This document shows, one piece after another, positions 40,609 to 49,981 of a stretch of DNA of 64,000 nucleotides. A program made the position numbers and the translations under genes. The DNA is from Candidatus Regiella insecticola LSR1 (GTDB lineage: Bacteria > Pseudomonadota > Gammaproteobacteria > Enterobacterales > Enterobacteriaceae). A model generated the notes under the pieces. The model did no database searches. It saw nothing but the letters and a program-made list of their open reading frames with translations, and was not told the origin of the DNA. The DNA lies in assembly GCF_000143625.1 (NCBI RefSeq), contig NZ_GL379592.1, forward strand, positions 124,001 to 188,000, read 5' to 3'. Every line of letters starts with the position of its first letter. Positions within the stretch are counted from its first letter, which is position 1.

Positions 40609-42078
40609 ATGACCACCACATTATTGATCAATATTACAGCATCAGAAACACGGCTGGCCTATCTCGAAGAAGGCGTTTTACAAGAGATTCAGATTGAACG
40701 TGAAACAAAAAGAAGCATTGTCGGCAATATTTATCAAGGTCATGTTAAGCGAGTTTTACCAGGGATACAGGCCGCTTTTATTGATATTGGTTTGGATAAG
40801 GCTGGATTTCTTCATGCTAAAGAGATAAAACCTGACAGGATGAAAAAAAATGAATCCCATCATTTTCAATCATCTGACATTACCCAGCAAGTTTATCAAG
40901 GCCAATATTTAATGGTGCAAGTGGTTAAAGATCTCCTGGGTAGCAAGGGTGCTCTGTTAACAAAAGATATCCGTTTGCCCTCTCGATATTTAGTCATGAT
41001 GCCTGGCGTTCAACATGTTGGTGTTTCTCAGCGCATTAAAAATGAAAAAGAACGCGAACGTTTAAAAAATATTGTTACTTTGTCCTGTGATCAAACACTG
41101 GGATTTATTATCCGTACTGCCGCTGAAAATATTTGTGAAGAAAAATTATCGGCTGATGTGCTCTTTCTTCAACGTTTATGGCAGGACGTGCTGGCAAAGA
41201 AAAAATGTAATCATGCAAAAATCCGCCAACTTTATGCTGAACACCCCCTCTCTTCGCGTATATTGCGTGATTTTGCTGTTACTGAATTAGATCACATTCT
41301 AATTGATTCTAAGTTAACTTATGACCAGCTTTTGGCGTTTACTGATAAATGTATGCCAGAGATAAAGTCAAAATTGCAGCATTACACTGCCAGCCCGCCC
41401 CTCTTCGAGAAGTATAATGTTGAAAATGAAATTCAACACTCATTGAATCGGAAAGTTAGCTTGAAGTCGGGCGGTTATTTAATTATTGATCAAACAGAAG
41501 CCCTGACAGTCATTGATATTAATACAGGCTCTTCTGTGGGTTATCACAATCTTGATGAAACTATCTTCAATACCAATCTTGAAGCCACCCAAGCTATTGC
41601 ACGTCAGTTACGGCTACGTAATTTGGGAGGGATCATCATCATTGATTTTATTGATATGCGCAATAAACAGCATCGTGAATCGGTATTAACGTCTTTGCAA
41701 GAAGCGTTAAGCAAAGATCGAGTGCAAACCACGATCAGTGGCTTTTCTCCGCTTGGATTGGTGGAAATGACACGTAAACGTACTCGTGAAAGTATCGGAC
41801 AGGTGCTGCTCTGCCATGATTGCTTAACCTGTCAAGGGAAGGGTAGAGTGAAATCAGCAGAAACAGTGTGCTATGAAATTTTAAGAAAAATTGTCGAGAT
41901 GCATCGTAACAATGATGCCAATGGTTTTGTCGTTTCTGCCTCTCCTTCTGTAGGTGAAAAACTACAGAGCAAAGAATTTGGTGCATTAACAGAAATCGTG
42001 AATTTTGTAGGTAAGTCGATCAAAGTACAGATTAACCCCCTTTATAGCCCAGAAAATTTTGACGTCGTGACTATGTAA
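40609..42078 (+). CDS. rng: ribonuclease G
   Basis: 489 residues, as in E. coli RNase G (CafA), an endonuclease that matures the 5' end of 16S rRNA and starts decay of some mRNAs. It has an N-terminal S1 RNA-binding part (GNIYQGHVKRVLPGIQAAFIDIG), a 5'-sensor region, the DNase I-like catalytic DINTG and IIIIDFIDM motifs with the metal-binding aspartates, and the zinc-link CHDCLTCQGKG. Ends FDVVTM. yhdP, normally between rng and tldD, is absent. Confidence 0.96.
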   Translation: MTTTLLINITASETRLAYLEEGVLQEIQIERETKRSIVGNIYQGHVKRVLPGIQAAFIDIGLDKAGFLHAKEIKPDRMKKNESHHFQSSDITQQVYQGQYLMVQVVKDLLGSKGALLTKDIRLPSRYLVMMPGVQHVGVSQRIKNEKERERLKNIVTLSCDQTLGFIIRTAAENICEEKLSADVLFLQRLWQDVLAKKKCNHAKIRQLYAEHPLSSRILRDFAVTELDHILIDSKLTYDQLLAFTDKCMPEIKSKLQHYTASPPLFEKYNVENEIQHSLNRKVSLKSGGYLIIDQTEALTVIDINTGSSVGYHNLDETIFNTNLEATQAIARQLRLRNLGGIIIIDFIDMRNKQHRESVLTSLQEALSKDRVQTTISGFSPLGLVEMTRKRTRESIGQVLLCHDCLTCQGKGRVKSAETVCYEILRKIVEMHRNNDANGFVVSASPSVGEKLQSKEFGALTEIVNFVGKSIKVQINPLYSPENFDVVTM

Positions 42079-42084
42079 TCGGTA

Positions 42085-42196
42085 TATACCCAATGCATTT
42101 CGAGTTACGGCAAGGCGGCAATCAATCGAATCGGTACATGACAGAGGATAAGAGATCGTTGCCAACGCCGCTGTAACTTGAAATGCATTGGGTATA
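42085..42196. repeat. repeat family C, copy of 112 bp with a small internal deletion
   Basis: TATACCCAATGCATTTCGAG to CTTGAAATGCATTGGGTATA. The ends are unusually symmetrical (TATACCCAATGCATTTC on both sides). It fills the rng-tldD gap. Confidence 0.82.
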
Positions 42197-42237
42197 TCAA
42201 TCCATTAAAAATTAATCAGACAAAGAGTGATAAAAAT

Positions 42238-43713
42238 ATGAGTCTTATTTCTGTCAGCGATCAGCTGCTTACTCCTAATACGCTGACCCATCAGGATCTG
42301 TTTTCAATATTAAGCCAGTTGACAGAACGCGCTCTTGATTACGCCGATCTTTATTTTCAATCCAGCTATCATGAAGCTTGGGTATTGGAAGACCGCTTGA
42401 TTAAAGAAGGCTCTTATCATATTGACCAAGGCGTTGGGGTACGCGCGATAAGCGGTGAAAAAACCGGATTTGCTTATGCAGACCAAATTAGCTTAAAGGC
42501 ATTACAACAAAGTGCACAAGCGGCTCGTAGCATCGTTAAAGAAAATGGGACAAGTCAAATACCCCTGTTGCGTAAAGTCTCTTATCCCAGTCGTTATCCA
42601 TCGTTAGATCCATTAACAAATTACGATTGTGAAAAAAAAATTGCGCTGTTGCGTCGGGTTGATGAGGTAGCGCGAGCCGTAGATAAACGGGTAAAAGAAG
42701 TGACCGCTAGCTTAACCGGTGTGTATGAATTGATTTTAGTCGCCGCCACTGATGGCACCCTGGCGGCTGATGTACGTCCGTTGGTTCGTTTATCCGTTAA
42801 TGTTTTGGTAGAAGATGCCAACGGTAAGCGTGAACGGGGTAGCTGTGGTGGTGGTGGACGTTGTAGTTATGATTATTTTTTTGAATCTGTTGATGGTGAA
42901 GAGCGAGCTGATACTTTCGCTAAAGAAGCCGTTAGGATCGCCTTGGTTAATCTTGATGCTGTCGCTGCTCCTGCCGGTACCATGCCCGTGGTGTTAGGCG
43001 CTGGCTGGCCAGGAGTATTGTTACATGAAGCGGTAGGTCACGGTTTGGAAGGCGATTTTAATCGCCGGGGCAGTTCTGTATTTAGTGGCAAAATAGGAAA
43101 AATGGTTACTTCTGAACTCTGTACTGTGGTTGACGATGGGACACTTTGTACTAAGTTTGACGATGATACTCTGTTTGGTCATCGTGGTTCACTGGCCATT
43201 GATGATGAAGGGGTGCCAACTCAGCGTAATATTTTAATTGAAAACGGCATTTTAAAAGGTTACATGCAAGATAAACTGAATGCGCGGTTAATGAGGATGG
43301 AAGCAACAGGTAATGGTCGTCGGGAGTCTTATGCTCATTTGCCGATGCCTCGTATGACCAATACCTATATGTTAGCGGGACGATCAACGCCGGAAGAAAT
43401 CATCGAGAGTGTAGAATATGGCCTGTATGCCCCGAATTTCTCAGGTGGGCAGGTAGATATCACCTCAGGCAAATTTGTCTTTTCAACCTCAGAAGCGTAT
43501 TTAATTAAAAACGGCAAAAAAACTCAGGCAGTGAAAGGAGCTACTTTGATTGGTTCCGGCATTGAAGCTATGCAGAAAATTTCAATGGTTGGTAATGACT
43601 TGGCCTTCGATAAAGGTATTGGTGTTTGTGGCAAAGACGGGCAAAGCGTACCTGTAGGTGTCGGGCAGCCTACGCTGAAAGTGGATAATTTGACAGTCGG
43701 TGGCACCGCTTAA
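42238..43713 (+). CDS. tldD: metalloprotease TldD
   Basis: Start set at [13 protein letters not shown] (E. coli MSLNLVSEQLL...), giving 491 residues against 481; earlier in-frame ATGs fall in the repeat. TldD pairs with TldE/PmbA to degrade unfolded peptides and mature some RiPPs. The zinc motif [11 protein letters not shown] (HExxxH) is intact. Conserved C-terminal blocks are [45 protein letters not shown] and the terminal [12 protein letters not shown]. Confidence 0.96.
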   Translation: MSLISVSDQLLTPNTLTHQDLFSILSQLTERALDYADLYFQSSYHEAWVLEDRLIKEGSYHIDQGVGVRAISGEKTGFAYADQISLKALQQSAQAARSIVKENGTSQIPLLRKVSYPSRYPSLDPLTNYDCEKKIALLRRVDEVARAVDKRVKEVTASLTGVYELILVAATDGTLAADVRPLVRLSVNVLVEDANGKRERGSCGGGGRCSYDYFFESVDGEERADTFAKEAVRIALVNLDAVAAPAGTMPVVLGAGWPGVLLHEAVGHGLEGDFNRRGSSVFSGKIGKMVTSELCTVVDDGTLCTKFDDDTLFGHRGSLAIDDEGVPTQRNILIENGILKGYMQDKLNARLMRMEATGNGRRESYAHLPMPRMTNTYMLAGRSTPEEIIESVEYGLYAPNFSGGQVDITSGKFVFSTSEAYLIKNGKKTQAVKGATLIGSGIEAMQKISMVGNDLAFDKGIGVCGKDGQSVPVGVGQPTLKVDNLTVGGTA

Positions 43714-43722
43714 ATCAGCATA

Positions 43723-43850
43723 TATACCCTTTGCCTTTCAAGTTGCCTTCGGCTGCCAGGGGGGCGACCGACCGATGAGCGTAGACATACTACGTGATTC
43801 GGCGAACACCCGCAGCCAACAACGCGGCGGCTTGAAAGGCGAAGGGTATA
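43723..43850. repeat. repeat family D, complete copy (128 bp)
   Basis: TATACCCTTTGCCTTTCAAG to GGCTTGAAAGGCGAAGGGTATA with all D landmarks. Between tldD and the RNase gene. Confidence 0.88.
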
Positions 43851-43887
43851 GTTACGGTGGCCGAAGGGTACATATAAGGAAAGGGAG

Positions 43888-44382
43888 ATGAATAAAAAAT
43901 TCTGGTCTATTTTACTGGTGATAATGTTATCCGTAGTGGCTGTTGTAATGATAGTGTCAAAGACAGACCAGATCGCTCCAGAAGATCCTAGCTCAGCAGT
44001 AAAAATTTTTGCGCACCCTGCCTCTATAGAACAATTAACGGAAGATAGACGCATAGCCAATTATTTAAAGCAACATCATCGTTTACCTCATTTTTATATC
44101 ACGAAGAAACAAGCGCGCGAGCTAGGTTGGGATGCACGCAAAGGAAACTTATGCCAGATATTGCCGGGTAAAGCCATTGGTGGTGATCTTTTTTCTAACC
44201 GTGAACGGCAGCTCCCTGAGGCACGTGGGCGTATTTGGCATGAAGCAGATGTGAATTATAAATGTGGTCATCGGGGTAGCGAACGGTTGTTATACTCTAA
44301 CGATGGTTTGATTTATCTCACCCAGAATCATTACAAAAACTTCGTTTTGCTGGAGTCAATCGATAATGAAAGTGGTATTTGA
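43888..44382 (+). CDS. secreted barnase-family ribonuclease
   Basis: 164 residues, with AAGGGAG before the ATG. The N-terminal hydrophobic segment (FWSILLVIMLSVVAVVMIV) is a signal peptide or anchor, so the enzyme acts outside the cytoplasm. The C-terminal half is clearly microbial RNase N1/Ba: RIWHEADVNYKCGHRGSERLLYSNDGLIYLTQNHYKNF aligns with barnase and keeps the equivalents of catalytic Glu73 (WHEAD), Arg87 (SERLLYS) and His102 (NHYKNF). It overlaps the barstar gene, so inhibitor and enzyme are made together. Confidence 0.9.
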   Translation: MNKKFWSILLVIMLSVVAVVMIVSKTDQIAPEDPSSAVKIFAHPASIEQLTEDRRIANYLKQHHRLPHFYITKKQARELGWDARKGNLCQILPGKAIGGDLFSNRERQLPEARGRIWHEADVNYKCGHRGSERLLYSNDGLIYLTQNHYKNFVLLESIDNESGI

Positions 44383-44635
44383 TTTTAACCATATTCCCGA
44401 TGTCGCGACCTTTTATGTTGAGTTTATTCGCCAGTTTGCACTGGATGACGATTTTGGCGCTAATTTGGATGCATTGTGGGATATATTGACCGGCGGTGGC
44501 ATTAGTTTACCGGTAAAAATTGAATTTATTCATTTCAATCGCGGCAGAGCACGGCATTTTATTGATCTTGCGCGAGTATTTTCTGAAGCAGAACAAGAGT
44601 TGTCAGGGCGCTTACACTTCAACATAACGACTTAG
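44366..44635 (+). CDS. barstar-family RNase inhibitor (YhcO-like)
   Basis: 89 residues. It has the barstar fold signature: a start VVFDFNHIPDVATFY, the inhibitory helix region FGANLDALWDILTGGG equivalent to barstar NLDALWDxLTG with an acidic contact residue, and an amphipathic C-terminus. It would bind and block the barnase-like RNase in the cytoplasm. It overlaps the RNase gene by 17 bp. E. coli keeps only an orphan copy (yhcO) in the tldD neighbourhood, so position also supports the call. Confidence 0.9.
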   Translation: MKVVFDFNHIPDVATFYVEFIRQFALDDDFGANLDALWDILTGGGISLPVKIEFIHFNRGRARHFIDLARVFSEAEQELSGRLHFNITT

Positions 44636-44663
44636 CAAAATCCGCAGCCTAATTAGCGAAAAT

Positions 44664-44697
44664 CGCCAGACACCCTAGTAGATTTGAGTGTCTGGCG
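44664..44697 (+). terminator. hairpin after the RNase/barstar operon
   Basis: CGCCAGACAC (44664-44673) and GTGTCTGGCG (44688-44697) form a perfect 10-bp stem with a 14-nt loop. No T run follows, so it may be a weak or Rho-assisted terminator. A repeat D end fragment lies at 44713-44732. Confidence 0.5.
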
Positions 44698-44744
44698 TGT
44701 GGATATCCCCTTCGCCTTTGAAGCTACCGCCTCTTCCTCGCCCT

Positions 44745-47700
44745 TTAGGGCGGAGATGATGTCAATCTCATCGTGCTTTCTACCCATAGTGTGTTGATTT
44801 GCTTCTGTACTTCATCAAGCCGTGCACCTATGTTCAATTCATCAGCGCTAGTTGAGAAAGCCGCCATCGCCATCACCATTCTATCAATGTTATTGCCTAC
44901 TAATTGATACTTCCCTGCTTCTATTGTTTCTATCTTTGATTCAGCCCCTGAGCGCTTTGATAGAGCGTAATAATCTTTTATCGTCACGCTATCACCTGAA
45001 TCTGAGCCATTCACCAAGACAATCAAATCATTGTTTTCTTTTTTTAACCATAGTTTTTCTTTGGTGATTTCCTCTGATATGAACGTTAAGCGGTCATTGC
45101 CTGCTTTTTCAATAATGCTATCGTGACCGTCCCCGGTGGCATAGCAATAAATATCATCGCCGCTTTCTCCTTCCCTGATATCGTTAAATAAGGGGACTTC
45201 CATCACCAGTTGCATAAATCCAGGTAATACGGCGGTACTTGTTGTCAAACCATGACGATCCGAAATAGTGACTTGCCCCTGTCCCTGTTGATTACGTGAT
45301 TGTAAACGAACCGATATACTTTCCGTTTCTAAGCCTTGCGTGCGCATTTTCCAGCTTCGATCATTTATTGGGTTGTATTGAGCGGCTAGGGTAGTAGCAA
45401 ACGAACCGATATTTCGGCGTGCCGCTACAGTAGACGGCCATCCTATTAAGAACCCATCACGGGTATGCAGCTGATAGTCATGCTGTAATGTTCTTTTATT
45501 ATCCTGAGGAGCACTGTAAATACCACGTAATGTCAAGGTAGTGGACGAGCCACTGTCACTACGTAGCGTCAGAAAAACATCGCCACCTACCTGGTTAATC
45601 GCGATAATTTGCTCTGCCTTATAGTCCAATACAATACTGCTGTTTTCTTGCTGATTTGCGGTTTCTACTAATGTTATCGATAGATGTCGTTGACTGTTAT
45701 GTTGCAAAATATGATAGATATCGACCCCCTGCCCACCGTGTGCTTCACCGGCTTGCAACCTGATAATGTCATTACCACCTTTAGCAAAAATACGATCATT
45801 GCCGCCAACGCCATCGAGAATGTTGGCCAGATCATTACCTATCAATATATCATCAGTTTCACGGTGCCCTACGGCGTTTTCGATATGCTGCAAGTTAGCG
45901 ACATGTATTGGTTCTGTGCTGCTGCTATCCTTGTAACGATACTTGACAAAACCTTGGGTAAGATCGATGTAGTAACCCTTGTATATTGCGCTTGGTTTGG
46001 CGACAGCGATTACTGTATCAGCATTATCGAGGGCGCTATCATCCATTCCTCCTTTCAGGATACTTGGTGTATCCGGCACAGCGGCGCCCATCAACAAAAA
46101 TCGCTCTGAAAGCGGCCCGCCTGTCAATTGTTTTCTCCCTGCTGCAACTTCAAAGTCATTTTTCTTATCCTGCTCACCAGTCAGCGTATCATTAGCCCCG
46201 CCTAATTTGTAAAGCGCTTTTCTCTCTGTTATCGGCGTAGCCTGAAAGCTATGGGCGTTTACTTCCCCTTGCTGATTAAGAGACAATAACGCTTTGTAAC
46301 CATCATTACCTGTGCTGATCCCAAGGATATGCTGCTGGCGACGAACCGCCAGTATGTTAGGACGATAGTGCACTGTTTTTCCATCTTCTTCGCCTACGGT
46401 ATCCCGTTCTTCCCGACTAAATTCGCCATTTTTTTTCCCATAGGCGACGGTATAGCTGCCATCATCTTGGATCACCACAAAATCGGCACGGCCATCGCCA
46501 TTCATGTCATACAACTGTATTTGCGCCGTATCAAAATCCCCTTGTAGCTTTTCTATTGCAGCGCTCTTTTTTGCTTTCAGCGCGGTAAAAGGGATTTTCC
46601 GGTTTGGGGTGCCCAGCAGAATAGACATTGACCCGTCTTCGGTAAACCAAACGACGTCTCCGCACCCATCACCATTGATATCGCCGGCAAGACGATAAGT
46701 ATTTTGATTTGTCGGGGGACGTTTTGATGCTGGCACTGAAAAGGAAATCGGGGCATCGAAAGTGCGATGCGCGTTACCATAGCAGATGTTGATATTATTT
46801 ATAGTAAATGTTACTAAATCCGCCCGGCCATCTTTATCAATATCGATCAATATAGCGTCTCGTGAAAAGGCGCCTGGCGTTAGTGTGAATGGTTTGTCAG
46901 TAAAGGTGCCATTTGGCTCTGACAGCAAAATACGAATAGGATTTCGGCTATTACCGATAATTACAATATCGTCTAGATTATCTTTGTTAATATCTGCCAC
47001 CAGCGTGCGCACTGTAGGAGCATGAAGCGCTTCGACATTTTTAACCCGCTCAGCTGCAGCATAATCGCCTTTCCCCATCGCACGTAGCCAATAAAATCCC
47101 TGTGGAGAAAAATAGCCAATATCACGGTGGCCATCACCGTTAAAATCACCCGTCACCGCATGATTATCATTGTAAATAATGTTAAGGCGAGTCGTGAGTG
47201 ATTTGCCTTGTGGATCGACCAATTTGCCCACCAGCTCGTGCGTGCCAATAAACTGCCGTTTAATCACACCAGCAGATAATCTGCCATGACTATCAATGGT
47301 ATCGTCAATCTCTTGAAAATTCCCTTGGCTATAAGCTTTATAGCTATTAGGGGCGGTGCGAAGCGACCGGTAACGGTAAATGGCTTTCGTCACTTTTATC
47401 GCTCCCTGTCTGCTCACCACATAGGTAGTATATCTTCTCACCTCATAGGGATCAGGGCTCGATCCTGCATAATCTTCATAAGTCAAAGACCTTTCCAGTT
47501 CTTCGAGCTCGAGATGTTCCGATGGAGGAATATTATCCCGTACCAGGCGCTCATAACCACGGTGATCCTTACCAAAGAGTTGCTGAAAATTGCAGTCTAT
47601 CATCGTAACATCAGGTCGACTGAAATAAAGGCTATCAATAAAACGATCAGAGATCAGTAACGCTGTCATTTGCCTTTCCAACTCGCTATCGCGAGCGCGT

Positions 47701-48653
47701 TCTAGTTCGAGCTTAGTGTGAGCAGCCGCCAGCGGATTTTCTATATCGGGGCTTAGCATCAGCCCACTAAATGTAAGCCAGGCTATTTTTAGTTTTTCTA
47801 CCCAGGTCAAATTTTTCACATAGCGTTCAACCTCTTCTATTGCGCGTACCATGGTATAAATCTCTGCGGTTGCGTATATCCCAACGACTAACGCCACAGC
47901 GATTGGCCCCCCCACAGCGGCTGCAGTTCCACCTAATGCGCCGACATAGGCCATCCCAATACCTACGCTTGTCGCCGCCGTATAAAGTGAACCTTTCACT
48001 ATCAAGTTCTGCCTGGTTTTAGGGTCAGTGGTGGTAGACAACGCACGAAATGCTGAAACAGCATGGTATAAATCAAACCCAGCCGATAACACGCCCAATG
48101 CTGCGCCGGTTAATCGTATTGACTTAACATTAGGGCTAATTTGGCGAAAACGAGAGCTAGATCGCGAAGGTCGGCGTTTTTTTTCAATTTTATTTAGCTT
48201 GTTTTTAGCCGCACTAATAGTCAAATCAGAGGTTAGATGCGCAGCTACCAATGTTTGTTGAGCACGGTATTTTTCTTGTTCTTCTTGTGAGGCCTTTTCG
48301 CGTTTTCTTTCATCTCGAGACAAATTACGAACCTTGCTCGTACGCCCGTACCGAGTTATCCCAGTATCCACCATGGCAACACCTCTGTTAAAACGAGGCA
48401 TAACAACGGAACGTCTCGCCCTTCTCCGAGGAGTAATACCAGTTGCTGGCGCTGAATTTTCATCAGGCATTAACCGATTTGTTACATCCTGAGGGAGGAT
48501 GATTAATTGTTTTAGAAAAAAAATCGGTTGTATTGTATCTTGATTGGTGTAACCTACGCCGCGTGGATAGAGAGACAATTTTTTAGCATAACTAGAGGAT
48601 GAAATTGCCGGGGGAACGTCTTCTGTTTCATTTTTTTCTTTCATAGCACTCAT
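44745..48653 (-). CDS. large RTX toxin with FG-GAP beta-propeller repeats
   Basis: 1302 residues, uninterrupted. Order of parts: a basic, disordered N-terminus; a hydrophobic region (about 190-275, VGIGMAYVGALGGTAAAVGGPIAVALVVGIYATAEIY) that could insert in membranes; an FG-GAP/VCBS stretch with five calcium-loop motifs (TGDFNGDGHRDIGYF, VADINKDNLDDIVII, IDIDKDGRADLVTF, AGDINGDGCGDVVWF, YDMNGDGRADFVVI); and C-terminal RTX glycine-rich repeats (GVGGNDRIFAKGGNDII). No Sec signal is seen, which fits type I secretion. No secretion or acylation genes are adjacent. The upstream DNA is very AT-rich. A decayed paralogue lies at 6392-9337. The host target is unknown. Confidence 0.85.
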   Translation of the reverse strand: MSAMKEKNETEDVPPAISSSSYAKKLSLYPRGVGYTNQDTIQPIFFLKQLIILPQDVTNRLMPDENSAPATGITPRRRARRSVVMPRFNRGVAMVDTGITRYGRTSKVRNLSRDERKREKASQEEQEKYRAQQTLVAAHLTSDLTISAAKNKLNKIEKKRRPSRSSSRFRQISPNVKSIRLTGAALGVLSAGFDLYHAVSAFRALSTTTDPKTRQNLIVKGSLYTAATSVGIGMAYVGALGGTAAAVGGPIAVALVVGIYATAEIYTMVRAIEEVERYVKNLTWVEKLKIAWLTFSGLMLSPDIENPLAAAHTKLELERARDSELERQMTALLISDRFIDSLYFSRPDVTMIDCNFQQLFGKDHRGYERLVRDNIPPSEHLELEELERSLTYEDYAGSSPDPYEVRRYTTYVVSRQGAIKVTKAIYRYRSLRTAPNSYKAYSQGNFQEIDDTIDSHGRLSAGVIKRQFIGTHELVGKLVDPQGKSLTTRLNIIYNDNHAVTGDFNGDGHRDIGYFSPQGFYWLRAMGKGDYAAAERVKNVEALHAPTVRTLVADINKDNLDDIVIIGNSRNPIRILLSEPNGTFTDKPFTLTPGAFSRDAILIDIDKDGRADLVTFTINNINICYGNAHRTFDAPISFSVPASKRPPTNQNTYRLAGDINGDGCGDVVWFTEDGSMSILLGTPNRKIPFTALKAKKSAAIEKLQGDFDTAQIQLYDMNGDGRADFVVIQDDGSYTVAYGKKNGEFSREERDTVGEEDGKTVHYRPNILAVRRQQHILGISTGNDGYKALLSLNQQGEVNAHSFQATPITERKALYKLGGANDTLTGEQDKKNDFEVAAGRKQLTGGPLSERFLLMGAAVPDTPSILKGGMDDSALDNADTVIAVAKPSAIYKGYYIDLTQGFVKYRYKDSSSTEPIHVANLQHIENAVGHRETDDILIGNDLANILDGVGGNDRIFAKGGNDIIRLQAGEAHGGQGVDIYHILQHNSQRHLSITLVETANQQENSSIVLDYKAEQIIAINQVGGDVFLTLRSDSGSSTTLTLRGIYSAPQDNKRTLQHDYQLHTRDGFLIGWPSTVAARRNIGSFATTLAAQYNPINDRSWKMRTQGLETESISVRLQSRNQQGQGQVTISDRHGLTTSTAVLPGFMQLVMEVPLFNDIREGESGDDIYCYATGDGHDSIIEKAGNDRLTFISEEITKEKLWLKKENNDLIVLVNGSDSGDSVTIKDYYALSKRSGAESKIETIEAGKYQLVGNNIDRMVMAMAAFSTSADELNIGARLDEVQKQINTLWVESTMRLTSSPP

Positions 48654-48968
48654 CCTTATATATTAAGTCATATAAAATTCCATTATTTTAAATTTCGATA
48701 ATTTAAATCATCTCTATATATTGATCGCTTTTTCTAATAAAATATTTATATAAAGATGTAGCGAGAAAAACGTAAAATTAATAAATTTATAAAATAAATT
48801 CATTAATTATTATTATTTTTTCTTATTTCAGTTTTATTTATAATAAAAGTAATGGCCACTCTTTTAAATATAAATTTTAAAAGAGAATATATAAATATTT
48901 TTATCTTTTTTATTTTTCATTATATTTAAAATATTATCGCTATTTACCGTGATTTATACTCGCTGTTA
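48654..48968. other. AT-rich upstream region of the RTX toxin gene
   Basis: About 315 bp of almost pure A/T with no coding sequence. Such regions are often bound by H-NS-type silencers and hold promoters of acquired genes, which is an inference here. Confidence 0.5.
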
Positions 48969-49075
48969 TATAGCCGAATCCGTTTAATTTGATTCAAGGC
49001 GGAGGAGCGCAGACAGTACAAACAGTACGGCAAGCGACGACAACACTTAAATCAAATTAAACTGATTTGGCTATA
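48969..49075. repeat. repeat family B, complete reference copy (107 bp)
   Basis: TATAGCCGAATCCGTTTAATTTGATT to AATCAAATTAAACTGATTTGGCTATA, with the centre AAGGCGGAGGAGCGCAGACAG, TACAAACAGTACGGCAAGCG, ACGACAACAC. Its right end supplies the stop of the yfcH remnant. Confidence 0.88.
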
Positions 49076-49470
49076 CATTCCCGCAAAGCGTCTTCCAAAT
49101 CACCATAGCGAAAGCAAAAACCGGCGGCCTGTAAACGTTTGGGAATGGCCTGCTGACCACCCAACACCAACACGGCAGATTCTCCCATCAAGAGGCGGAT
49201 AAGACTAGCAGGAGCGCGTAAAAAGGCAGGACGGCGCAAAACGCTAGCCAGTATGGCACTGAATTGCTCGTTACGCAGGGGTGAAGGGGAAACCATATTG
49301 TAGGCTCCCTGTAGAGCGTCATGCGTCAGCAGATAATCAATTGCATTTACCATGTCATCAATATGGATCCACGGAAAATATTGATGGCCTTCTCCCATCG
49401 AGCCACCTAAACCAAGACGGAATAAAGGCAGCATTTTAGCCAATGCTCCCTTATGGGGAAGGGAGCACAC
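49057..49470 (-). pseudogene. yfcH: YfcH-type NAD-dependent epimerase, C-terminal half only
   Basis: The remaining sequence matches the C-terminus of E. coli YfcH (SDR with DUF1731): [81 protein letters not shown]. Everything before about 49470, including the Rossmann motif and the active site, is missing and is replaced by a fragment of another gene on the opposite strand. The end (IAKSV-TAA) is read from a family B repeat. Confidence 0.85.
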
Positions 49471-49861
49471 GCTTTGCGAAAAATTTCCCCTCTTTAGCAA
49501 CGACAAGCAGTGTATTGGCACCGTATACCATGTAAGGAAGTTCAATTTTGTTTCTTTATATGAATTGTTTAACGACAAAATACCGCCGGTGCTAACTACA
49601 ACCCCGCCGGAAAATAAATTTAAAATTACTGAAAAAGAACTTGAAATCATTTTTTGCTTGCTACATACCCATATGAGTGCAAAGGAAATAGGGAAAAAAT
49701 TAAATCTCTCTCACCGCACAGTAGAAAATAAACTGCAAGTGCTATACAAGCAAAAAGCAGGCGTTAATTCATCAAATCAATTAAGAGAATTTTGTAGAGC
49801 AGAAGGTTTTGATCAGTATATCCCCGCCAGATTTTTTAAAGCTGGAGTGCAATTCATTTAA
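49463..49861 (+). pseudogene. LuxR-family regulator, C-terminal fragment
   Basis: An open frame from about 49463 reads [20 protein letters not shown], then [16 protein letters not shown], resembling the end of a sensory/PAS-like domain. A GerE-type helix-turn-helix follows: [43 protein letters not shown]. No start codon with a ribosome site fits, and the N-terminus is cut at the junction with the yfcH remnant. A TTG at 49565 could start a 98-residue DNA-binding domain, but this looks like a relic. Confidence 0.75.
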
Positions 49862-49981
49862 GTCGCTGCTCTAATTTTAGCGACAGAGCATACCGTTGAC
49901 CTTGTAAGGTTCCCCTCTAAAAATCAGTCATCACCGATGATCCTCCGCTAAAATTCAGTCGGGGAGAATGTCAAGTCTGAT

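Noticed and set aside
47286..47660. 124-codon frame antisense to the RTX toxin
   Set aside because: The minus-strand toxin frame is continuous and clearly coding; no independent support for the antisense frame.
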